A DNA stretch of 64,000 bases, from the NCBI GenBank assembly GCA_003254905.1, contig QANU01016882.1, forward strand, positions 78,051 through 142,050, given 5' to 3'. Positions within the stretch are counted from its first letter, which is position 1. Every line of letters starts with the position of its first letter. Shown here piece after piece: positions 11,501 to 22,036 of the stretch. The notes under the pieces are model-generated. The model was given only the letters and a program-made list of their open reading frames with translations. It had not been told where the DNA came from and ran no database searches. This DNA is from Nissolia schottii. Its lineage: Eukaryota > Streptophyta > Magnoliopsida > Fabales > Fabaceae. Both the position numbers and the translations under genes were made by a program.

Positions 11501-14500
11501 TCCTCACTAACAATAGTGGTACCTATTCCCTCCCTCAACTCACTATTAATAACCATCTTCCCAAATTTCCTTAACCTAGTTTGTGTCTCCTAAAATGTCA
11601 CCTCAGCAAGTTAGTTTCAAATCCGCTCCTTTGGCTGCTGATAGCAACTCAGGTCCCACACGTTCCCTTTCCCTCTTATGCACAACAGTTCTTGATAGTG
11701 TTTGGCAAGCGTCCTGGGACAAAATGTATAGACGTGGGACAACAAAGACACGTGCCTTGCGTTCCTCTATTTTGGAGGTACAAAAATTTGCTTAAAAATC
11801 GTCCGCAGACATGTTTCTTGCATTCCTCTTTTTTGGATGTACTAAAATATGTTACAATATTATCTTGGACAAAGGCAATTTTAAGTTTTATGTTTCGGTC
11901 TCCTCCTCCTAACTTGTTTCTGTCTCTACTGTCTCCGTATTTTCCGTCCTAGGACACTTGCCAATTGCTAACAGTACCAAACTGGTACTATCTCTTCAAC
12001 TTTGAGATTTCTCAGTAAATATTAGAAGTATCATATTAAATTTGTTTAAAATGTATATTCCTATGTTTTCGTTTCCCACGAGAACAGAGGAAGGTGTATT
12101 ATGGAGGTTGGCTGGAAAATGATAACAATAGCTGGTGTAATCATTCATTCTTGTCTTAATTTCACCCTGACAATAAATTTTTGTGGGTAAACCATCTTTA
12201 ACTACAACATATTTTTTATTTGTTCCAGAGAAGGGTTGATGTCCTATAAGCAATTCATTCAGGAGCTCGAGGATGATATACTACCAGCTGAAGCAGAACG
12301 TAGGTTAGTCCTGCAAAATAATACATTTGCTTTGTGTCTAAGCATCCGTTCATTGACAAATGACTTTTCCAATTGATTTTTCTAGGTATCAAGAATACAA
12401 ATCAGAATACATATCTACCCAAAAACGTGCTTATTTTAATGCTCATAAAGATGAGGATTGGTATGTTTTCCTTTACATTGTAAAATTTGTAGTTCAATCT
12501 AGAAATGTTTAATATATAAAGTTCTAGTAATCTGATGTTCTTTCCAATTTTGTTTTTCCTTTTGTTGTAGGTTGAAAGATAAATATCATCCAACAAATTT
12601 GCTTACAGTCATTGAAAGGTAAGATTCATTACAGGCTATTGAAGAACTGAACTTGTTATCCTCTTAATTTTGATGTATCATATGCTGTTTTTTGGTTGGT
12701 TGGGTCGATGGTTGCAACATGAGCTAGTTGATTAAAATTTCTATGAAACATTCAATTTGTAATGATCCTGTCTGGTCATGTTTTAGGAGGAATGAGAATG
12801 CCCGACAGCTGGCAAAGGAGTTTTTGCTGGATTTGCGTAGTGGAACATTAGCTCTGTATGCTCTTTCTCTCTTATTTGTGTTATTCTTTCAGCCCTTCAT
12901 ATTCATGGTGTCAATTCTTCCTTTGATGCATATTTTATATTACAATCAATGCAGGAATCCTGGTTTAAATGCCTCTTCATCCAGCAAACCAACGCAAGCT
13001 AGTGAACCAAATTCAGAGGAGGAAACAGACAGTGGAGGTAAACGAAGAAGACATGGCAGGGGATCTGATAAAGAAAACGATTTCTCGGCTGCTCCAAAGG
13101 CTCACCCTGTCAATTCTGAACTTAGACGAATACAAGCTGATATTCAACAGGCTCAGGCACTCGTTTGTAAGCTTGACAGAGAAAAGGGGATTGAAGATAA
13201 TATTTTAAGCCGCAGTGATAACAACAAAGATGACAAGGCTAACAGTGGGTCTGTGGGTCCCATAATAATTATACGAGGCCTAACATCTGTTAAGGGATTA
13301 GAGGGTGTTGAGCTTCTGGACACACTTATTACATATCTTTGGCGGATTCATGGTGTAGACTATTATGGCATGATTGAGACTAGTGAAGCTAAGGGTTTTA
13401 GGCATGTGAGGACTGAAGGAACAGGGCATGAAGAAACAGGTAAGTCAGGGTCTGAATGGGAGATGAGACTTGACTCATATTGGCTGGGAAGGCTGAATGG
13501 TCAGGATCCCATGGAAGTAATGGCTGCGAAGGAGAAGATAGATGCTGCAGCAGTTGAAGTGTTGGATCCATATGTTAGAAAAATTAGGGATGAAAAGTAT
13601 GGATGGAAATATGGCTGTGGAGCTAAGGGCTGCACAAAGCTTTTTCATGCAGCTGAATTTGTGCACAAACATTTGAAGCTAAAACACCCAGAACTTGTTA
13701 TGGAACAAACTTCAAAACTGCGTGAGGATCTCTATTTTCAAAATTACATGAAGTAAGTAATAACATGAATTTCTTTTGTTTTGGAGTTTTCGTTGCAAGT
13801 GTTGGCGGAAATATCACTTACTGTGGCCTTACGATTTGTGTAGTGATCCAGATGCCCCAGGTGGAACGCCTGTCATGCAGCAACCTCAGGTGGACTGCTG
13901 ATTTTGTTTTACCATTCAAGTTATAACTAAATGAAATATATTGCCAAAAATGATGCATATCTGATGAAACCATCTTTATGGTGTGATGGGAGAACCTTTT
14001 GGTGTTGAAGATTTTGTAGTTTTGTATCTCTATTTGGCCATTTTAGTGACTTGTGGATAGCTTCTGCGCAGCTTGCCAAATATTGAAGTGGTAGAACTGA
14101 TTTTTTACTGATAAAAGCAACGGAGAGAAGCTCCTTACAGGAACAGAGAACGCAGATAATAAAAAAATAAAACGTGTTATTTCAGATGCATAGAACTTCT
14201 AGCCCAAGCAGTTCTTTTTCCTCTCAATCCATGCTTACCTTGCACTACAAATCTTTCCCTCTGTCACTGCCAAATTCCTCCATCTCCTACTACTAGCTTA
14301 GCATTCATTTCTCAGCATGAATATTCTCGCTTTTAATTTGCCCTATCAGAAGCTTTTGTATTTTTCTCTGAATGTATACTGCTTGGTCTACATGAGCAAA
14401 TAATCTGATGTATCCACCTTTAGGAATCTAATGGCTTAAGCTTAGCATTGTTTTTCTAAGTAATGTCATATTTGCTTGAATTCATTTTCTTATGGACTTT

Positions 14501-15494
14501 TTTCTTGTATTTGTAGAAGGACAAGCCTTTAAAGCGAAGATTAGGACTTGAGGGCCGGTTGAGAGATGGTCGTGGTAATCGGCGGGATCATGATCGGAGT
14601 GAGAGAATAAACGATGGAGATAGGCCTGAGAATTCCCCAAGCCGTGACAGGCAATCTAAAGCACATGAGATGGGAAACCATGACGAAACCATGTATGATA
14701 CATATGCAGGACCTGGTGTACCTCCATTTGCCTCAGATATGCCCCCTCCTCCACCAGTATTGATGCCTGTTCCTGGTGCTGGGTAAGTTTTCTCTTCCCA
14801 CTATCCTTTTTGCAATCTGATGCATTCTTTTGATTTCTCAAGATTTTGTTAGCAGTGCGGACTGCTTATATAATATGTAACTTTACAGGCCTTTGGGACC
14901 CTTCGTTCCTGCTCCACCAGAAGTTGCTATGCAGATGTTAAGAGAACAAGGAGGACCATCTTATGATGCATCTGGAAGGAAGATGCGGTCTGCCCATCAT
15001 GTGAGTGGACCGGCACCAATAATTGCTGTGCCTCCAGGTTTTAGACCAGATCCTCGTCAAATGCGAAGGTAAATGTTCTGCATGACCCTTCCTCAGATGT
15101 TTTCATGCGATATCTTCAGCCAGTACCTTTACAACTCTAAATCTTTTAAGTTCTCTCAAATAGCATTTTAAGTGGCCTAAAAATGCATACTCTCACTTGA
15201 CTCACATTGGTCTGGGCTTGATGTGCATAGACTGATATGTTGACCTGGCACTTTTTATTAATTTATCTATGTTTGTTAATTATTAGATGTTGGTCATTAC
15301 CAATTTTTTTTTTAATTAGAGGTAGGTCAGACGGATGTCTAACTAAAATGTAGAATTTGCCTGCTAAATGATGAGTGCAAATGTCAGTTGTCTATATACA
15401 CTAAACATGATAATCTTGGCCATGGTGATGCAGCTATCAAGATCTGGATGCCCCAGAGGACGAGGTCACTGTGATAGACTATCGGAGTTTATAG
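8528..15494 (+). CDS. SE: SERRATE (ARS2-type zinc-finger protein), 5' exon outside window
   Basis: SERRATE is the plant ARS2 homologue, a nuclear factor in microRNA precursor processing and pre-mRNA splicing. Visible exons: 8528-8576, 12229-12303, 12386-12460, 12571-12618, 12787-12855, 12955-13752, 13844-13889, 14517-14782, 14889-15068, 15434-15494 (stop TAG). All junctions are GT-AG and in phase, giving 554 complete codons after a split first codon. In order: the SERRATE/ARS2 N-terminal domain (SYKQFIQELEDD, KDKYHPTNLL), an acidic linker ending KRRRHGRG, the conserved core (IIIRGLTSVKGLEGVELLD), the C2H2 finger YGCGAKGCTKLFHAAEF..KHLKLKH, and the family C-terminal tail ending VTVIDYRSL. The first visible exon starts with two bases of a split codon, so it is not the start. 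The N-terminal RS/proline-rich exon is not seen in 8.5 kb upstream and probably lies beyond the left edge. The reading frame is otherwise intact. Confidence 0.93.
8737..9095 (-). mobile_element. L1-type LINE 3'-tail fragment
   Basis: A T-rich edge is followed by a stretch resembling the L1 tail at 49.9 kb and the tandem array at 26.8-28.3 kb: aagaatatcattaagatgaag and atagatcctctatacaa. No coding sequence remains. The assignment rests on this similarity. Confidence 0.5.
11696..11970. mobile_element. MITE, copy 2
   Basis: A partner of the element at 7439-7710, with inverted ends tagtgtttggcaagcgtcc and tagcaattggcaagtgtcc. The 275-bp body aligns along its length with copy 1 at moderate identity. 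It lies in the SERRATE intron. Confidence 0.7.
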
Positions 15495-17410
15495 TGTGAC
15501 TTAAATCCTTTGAGATGGAGTGGAAGAGGACTTCAATGTTGAAAGCTGATCGTGTCTTATGCTTCTTCGGCGGGAATAGCAGTTTGCCATTAATAACTGG
15601 ATCAGGCTACTTTCTTCTGTGAATTTGTTTGTTTGAGAACCTTACTATCTTAATTCGCGGAACTTGGGTCCTGGGGAAGTGACTTAAATACTGTTTTTTC
15701 CGTTTTGCTGAGTACTTAAATATTGTACTATAGATGTTTATTTCTTGAACAAAATTGTCTTACCTTTATTGTAGTTCGGTACCCGTAATTTTGTACCAAA
15801 ATGTCCCATAACCAAAATTTTTAAGGCGCGAAGATAGCATATCTACACCCTCATCATTTAAATCTGAACTCATAACTTCTGCATATTTAATGTAATGAAA
15901 TCGTTCTAAAGAGTGAAATTCAGATGTAAATTAAGCGAGAGGTTCGGCAAAATTACACCACTCTTCCCTTTATTTGTGTAATTACATTGGTCTCTTTTAA
16001 TAATATTGACTTTTTGGATGATGGCATAAATTACACCGCTAGTCTCTCTTCTCTTTTTTCTACATTTTATTTTCTACTTTTATAGGAGTAGCTTGTAGCC
16101 GTAGCCTTTCTTCTCTCCTTCCACTATTTCCCTCTATTTTCTGCACTTTAATATTTCGGTCCTTGCGAAGATATTGTAATAAAAAATCACTATTTGATGA
16201 TCATCAATAAAGTTATAATTTTAGTTTCACTTCCCACTTCTCTTAATTGTAAGTTCACTTCCTTGCTCTTTACTTAGAATGTTGTAATCGCCTATCTCAT
16301 TTAAAATAATTTTTTGCATTTGCGCTAAGTAATCCCCTGGAATTTCCATATTAGTCTACCTTAAGTACTTAACCCTTGTTAGCCCATTTGAGCCTTTAGC
16401 CTTTTGTTGAATTGTTAGCACAATACAAACTGATAAACTGAGAAAAACCATGATACACCTAGCTTTAGGGCTTAGGAGAATTGTGGTACAATTGTCCATA
16501 TGTGCTAAGCAACAAGTGTGGGGTTACATGAGGGCAAGTAACATTCAAAGTGGGGGGAGAGCTATTGCAATTGCTCTAATTGGTTAAAAAAATATAAAAC
16601 TACCCATACAAAATTTTTTAAGGCAACAAATTCACAAAACAACTAATTATGAACACCGACAGAAACTCTCCTTTGAGCTAATGGGAAAATGGTGTCAAAA
16701 TTTTTAGGAAGAGTGAAAAATTATTGAAAGAAAAAAAATGAAAAATGAAAAATGAATAAAAGTGTTTGGGATTTTGTCACTAGGCTAATTGGAGAACAAA
16801 AGGAACTAGTGGAGATCAATGTCCCTGCACTGTTGGTTAAGCACATATGCCATTGATTCTACCCAGTCTTAGGCTTTAGCTCATTGGCCATATGATACCC
16901 CACCTTGACCTCGACCCCATTACAACCCTTAAAAAGACCTCTTGATGCATGTCATATATATTTAGTGATCAGTGATGATTAGAAGGAAGTCAAGCATGTG
17001 AAGGCGACTCTAGTATAGTGTTTGAGAGAGCATTGAATGAACTTATACATTATGAGTGATGAGTGACACACTGACCTGTGAGGCCCAATTGATTTGAACA
17101 TGCCTTGACTTATTCTTTGCTCATGTTTGATATGCCAAGAAAATTAGTTTTTATTCACAGTGATATCATCTCTTGTCTAAATGTACTTTATTTTTGGATT
17201 GTCATGTTTTGCACAGTTGTCTGTTAGTTAGTGTTGGCTTGAGTGCCTCTCTAAGTTTCGCGGCTTTGTAGGGGATGTAAATAGGGTAACCGCACCCAAA
17301 AGAATTTCCTTTTCTTTATTTTTGTCTTAATTTTTTGTTTTGATTCTTAGTCTACTTCCATTCTTAGTTCCTTGCATGAGGACATGCAATTATTCAAGTG
17401 TGGGGTATTT
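15495..17410. other. SERRATE 3' flank and retrotransposon-like DNA
   Basis: The first few hundred bases are probably SERRATE 3' UTR. The end of transcription is not obvious. A stretch near 15940-16010 (aattacacca, tgtgtaattacattgg) resembles the ends of the nested element at 4269-5137. From about 16450 the text (caagtgtggggttacat, gaggacatgcaattattcaagtgtgggg) has the look of untranslated DNA that precedes the 3' LTR in plant gypsy elements. No gene is seen. Confidence 0.4.
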
Positions 17411-18894
17411 TGATAGAGGGATTTTATCCGACATTTTTATATTCCATAATTGAGCATTGCAACATAGAATTTTGTGATTTTGATGGCTAATTGATAAGAT
17501 TCGCATAATTGTAATTTTATGAGCATAATTAAACACCATTTTTAAATGATTTTTAATTGTCTCGAGTAACCTATGCGTTTAACATCTTGTATTTGAGTTG
17601 TTAGAATCACAGGTGATCGAGTGTTGGTTCAAGAAGGGGAGCAAAAGGAGTAAGGAATGGAAGAAAAGAGTGCCCAAAGTGATAAATCTCCAACAAAATG
17701 CCCAAAATGCAAAAAAAAAAAAAAGAGCCAATTGTGAATCAGTAGAGCATTTCGCGCGAGACTTAAGGAATCTCAAGTGTCATCGCTCGAGTTGAAGCAA
17801 ATAGAGAGCAAGGATTGACACTCTGGAGGGCGCCTTATCTGAGACACATAAATGTCTCGCGCGAGACGTGACAAATAGGAAGTCAAGAATTCGATTCTTG
17901 AAGTGTGTCTCTTGCGAGACACAATGAAACTCGTGCAAGACACGATCGCAAATACCTGAAACCCTATTTTGTGACCCTTAAAGGTTATAAATAGACATAA
18001 GGTGCACACAATTTATAGAACTTCTCATATCATCTCCCAGCTACTCTTTAGGATTAGTTTTTAGACTGTTTTTCCTTTATTTTTCCAGCATCTTACGATT
18101 AATGTTAGTGATGCATTATTAGTTTGTCGCGTTCGAAGATTGTTGGAAATCTCGCGATTGCGTACGAGTTTCTTCGTGATTTGACTCATTGTTCTTGTTT
18201 ATTAATTCAGGTTTCGTATTTATTTTTAGATTTGTACGTCTTCTTTGTTTAATTTATTTATTTTTCATTTTTATCCTCTACCCATGGAGGCGTAGTTTCT
18301 TTAATATCTTGTCTGCGGTAACTCTAGATTAGAATTTAATTGGAGATTCTTGTGCTTAATGTTTATTCATGATTTGTTCTGCCCCTAATTAGTGACATAG
18401 TGATTGCATGTTATTGGTTAGGGTTTATTCTACGTTGATAGATCTTAACGATCGTAGGATTTATTGATTTAGGATTTGAAAACTCTTTGGGGAACTAATT
18501 TGATTTAATTAGGTTGTGCAATTGATGCTTGGGGGATTGACGATTGTAGTCTCTTAAGTGAATTGCGTATTAGTTAGAGATTTCAACTAACAACAACATC
18601 CCATTTATGAATAATTAATTAGGAATCGATGATAATAAATCCTTGAATCTAGAAACACCGTATGCATGATACTGTTTTTTTTATCATTGTTGATTTATTT
18701 CTGATTTGCTTTCCCTTTAATTCAAATTCCTCAAATCAACCCCCTCAATTTAGTTAAACTTGTAATTGGCTTTCGAATTACTTCCTTGAGAGACGACCTA
18801 GGTTAACCTCCTTTACTACGTTTTATGGAGTTTACTTAGTTATAAATTATTATTTGACCACACACTAAAATTAACTACGTTTTGGTGTGTGTCA
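17411..18894 (+). mobile_element. Probable LTR (3' or solo) of a gypsy-type element
   Basis: A 1484-bp block starts TGATAGAGGG directly after a guanine-rich aagtgtggggtatttt stretch and ends GTGTGTGTCA, giving the TG..CA boundaries of an LTR. It contains several repeats of a CTCGCGCGAGAC-like motif near 17750-17945. No second LTR or primer-binding site was found in the window, so the boundaries are inferred. Confidence 0.45.
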
Positions 18895-20111
18895 AATATC
18901 CATAAGACTTTTTATATAACACACTTATAGTAATTAAGATCCATTCATAATAAGGTTCGTTGGCAGAGTGTGTCCTTTGGGCCAGTGTAGTTAGCTGATC
19001 ACCTCAACTAACCTCGTGGATTAGTTCAGAGGATGTACACCCAAGGTTCCAGGTGTACTGGAAGGAAAACTATAAAGAAATCCCTTAGTCTAGCCCCGTT
19101 AGCTAGTCACTTCAGCCGATATAAATCGTTGGTTATTGATATGGTCAGGAAACTTATGTGGTTTGCTACCACAGATTGTATTCAACTCTGAATAATAACG
19201 AAGTTGTATACCCTAGGGAGGTAACAAATCCCCCATAGGTACTGAAAGGAAATAATGTGAAGTCAATTAAAACAATGTCATTGCATAATGCATCTATAAA
19301 TGTTCAATTCTCATAATTTTGCTTATTGAATGCTATTCCTTATTGCATTAATAAATGTTAGGTTAAAGGAAATATTAGGATTAACTCATAACCGTTTCGG
19401 ACTAGGTAAAGATAATAATTGAACCTTATATGCATGATTATTTAGATATGGCCTGAGTGGCGGAACCTGATGCGACAACACTTAGTGAGTACATAGGAAC
19501 CTACTGAGGAAACTTGTTTTTCTCATCCCTATCCAAATTTGGTTCTAGGTTCCAACAAAGAGTATAACGTACATGATGACCTTAGACCCGATCACGTCAC
19601 TGGCTAGCTTGGATTATCTCGAAGCCATCTTTTTGAGTGATCGTCCTACAAGTCTCAAGATATCTGTGGAACACTACTTTGACGATCTCTGTCACATGTT
19701 TTGTTCAGCTTGATGTAGTTGTTATTTTGTTTTTATATAACTTGGTCTTACATGATTTACTACACTACTGTTTTATTTTTTTTGAGATGTTAAGTTGTAT
19801 TATTATGTGTGGTTGTATTTATGCCAATTATTATACGAGGTTATTTAGTTATACACTTATGTACGTCATGGTATATGCCCGTATATCATTCCATACCTTT
19901 ACAATTTCACATGACTTATCTCTTGTCAATATTTTGCAATGTATGGCTCAAGTCTTTTGGAAATGACTTTTTGTAAAAGTTGAAAATTTTCCTATATTTT
20001 CCATATAAGTATTTCTTAAAATTAAGGCTAAAAAGTAATGAAACACTAAAACGTTACAACTAGTGAGATTTAATTATGACTTAAGCATAGTCAGCTAGCT
20101 ATGGTGTTACA
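18895..20111 (+). repeat. Diverged relative of the GGTGTTACA-ended repeat family
   Basis: This block parallels the right arm of the inverted repeat at 31905-33862. Shared landmarks in the same order are a gataataa.tgaacctta phrase, cctactgaggaaacttg..tctcatccc beside cccattgaggacataag..tctcaccccc, a pyrimidine/AG site, and a terminus with gacttaag..tag.tagctag..ggtgttaca ending at 20111. Identity is clearly lower than between the two arms. The left limit is uncertain, and the reading frame found in the arms is not preserved. Confidence 0.55.
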
Positions 20112-20526
20112 TTTATCCTTGGAAGAATATAAATTTTTATAGTTGTAGGTCCAAGTAGCTTGAGTTTAGAGCTTCTATGCAACATGTTTAGTTGTATTTT
20201 GTTTCTTTAGAGTTGAGAACTAGCAATGTATTTTTTTTAAGTATGTGAAGTATTTTTTCAAAGCAATATGATGAATTCTCTTTATTTTGATCCAATTTTT
20301 CAATAATAGTGCATCCAGTGGGTTGCACAATTTCTAATCACATACGAAGTGCACCCCATATTTGATCAATTCACATACTTGATAGCCTAGTGTGGTTTTA
20401 CAAAATCCATGATAAGTGCCTCCAAAATCAAATACTTGATGCTTGTATGTAGACATAGAATAATCCAATGCACATGGTGCATACAATTCACATAATTCAT
20501 TTTCACTTGTTTCTGCTGCAATAATA

Positions 20527-20612
20527 TGTTGGTTTCTTTTCATGTAATGTTTGGTTTCTTATTTGTATGTGTTGGTTTCCATTAAGTAACTTGTTGGTTT
20601 CTTGTAAGTAAA
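20527..20612. repeat. Short minisatellite built on gttggtttc
   Basis: Four copies of a tggtttc core occur at roughly 21-27 bp spacing. The surrounding 20.3-21.1 kb is A/T-rich and holds scattered inverted-sense accaacat motifs (for example near 20805 and 20970). No gene is recognised in 20112-21128. Confidence 0.5.
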
Positions 20613-21128
20613 CTTGTTACATAATAAAACACAACAACAAAGATACTCATGAGAAGTTCTCTAGTGAGTACATAAACACGCGAGTCTATACACGATTCTA
20701 ATAAACAAATAATATATCAAAACAGAAATGAACATCTTAAAAATTAAATACCAGCATCTTCAACAACTAATAATAGAAACTAACACCTTAAAACAAATAA
20801 ACCAACATACCAAACATCTTATATCAAACTAACAACTTCAAACATAGAAATCAGTTAAGATGCATAAGAAAAATCGTAAAACAGATAAACTAGCACGCTA
20901 ATAGTAACAGACCAACACTGTTGACACGAGGTGAAAGCTAACAAATTGACAACGTAAAATAGAAAAACCAACATCCTTACACATATAAACGAAATGAAAC
21001 ATTATAACAAGACGAGGAGGAGGATGCATCTTTTTGTACATGTGATGGATGAGGAGTTGACGAGCAGAGTAATGTTGGTATGAAGAAGGAAACCCTTCGT
21101 CTTGCAGGAGGAGCCTACTAATTCTGGG

Positions 21129-21627
21129 AAAATGCTCATTTTGGTCTCTAAAAGTGTAAGCCTGAGTCACTTTGGTTCTTGGAATTCAATATTTGACATT
21201 TTAATACGTGTAAGTTGCAGGTCAAATGAGACACTCAATTCATTATCATTATTGTATTGTCATGTTTTCACCAATTTTTTGCATTAAATGAGAATGTGCT
21301 AGCAAGAGAGGTTGTGTGGCAACACTAAATGCTAAAATATGACTGTGAAGACACTTGAAACTACAAATCTTAGTTGCTATTGCAACTTCATTTATCACCA
21401 TTAATGATTTGGCGACCTCATTTGTAGCTTCAAGTGTAACTATAACTCATTTACAATCTCAATTGTTATCATTGTTCCTTTTAATGTGATAATACAATAA
21501 TGATAATGAATCGTGAGACTAATTTGACATACATCTTATAATTTCAGGGATTAAAATGTCAAAGTTTAAATTTTAAAAATTAAAGTGATTCAAACTTACA
21601 CTTTCAGAGATCAAAATGAGCATTATC
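21129..21627. mobile_element. Foldback/MITE-like element with about 150-bp arms
   Basis: The left arm (aatgctcattttggtctct, gacattttaat, cattatcattattgtatt) and the right arm (aatacaataatgataatga, attaaaatgtc, gagatcaaaatgagcatt) form an imperfect inverted repeat around a 190-bp spacer. The element ends about 410 bp upstream of the NUP1-like start codon. I could not define a target duplication. Confidence 0.7.
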
Positions 21628-22036
21628 TTGTTTGTTCTTGCTTCAATCTCTGCGAGAGAAAGAGACACAAAGAGAAGAACAAAAGTGGAAGAGGAGATGG
21701 AGGAAATTGTTTTTTAAATATTCAAGTGCCCCACTAATTTTGTCTTCTTGTTTGTTGTGCATGTGAGTGTTGTCCAAAATGGTTGTTCTTGTGGCATTTT
21801 TGATTAAAAAATAATATAGAGGAAAAAAAATATGAGACGAAATTGTTTAAGTTGGAAAGCAGGAGGCACAAAATTGGGGGATTTGTCTTCGTAGAGGAAG
21901 GTGGGCCACGTCTTGATATATAACCGTGGCTACTCGATCAATCCAACCTATTGGGACTTGGGTACTGCAGCTTCCTTTCATTTTAGCTTTTTCGCCTTCG
22001 GGGTAGTGCCCGCTCGACCAACTTGTACACGATTTC

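Larger units (their letters stand above)
8577..12228 (+). other. SERRATE intron with transposon debris
   Basis: A 3.65 kb intron between the first two visible exons, bounded by GT and ttgttccag. It holds an L1-tail-like fragment (about 8737-9095), poly-T and poly-A runs near 10019 and 10918, and a MITE at 11696-11970. Segment 9218-9591 has open frames on both strands, but I recognise nothing in it. Confidence 0.7.

Noticed and set aside
12728..13756. 342-codon open frame as a stand-alone gene
   Set aside because: It crosses a clear intron (12856-12954) and starts in intron sequence. The true coding parts are SERRATE exons 12787-12855 and 12955-13752.
20527..20612. CRISPR-like spaced repeat (gttggtttc)
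   Set aside because: Core too short, spacing irregular, plant nuclear context. It is a minisatellite.
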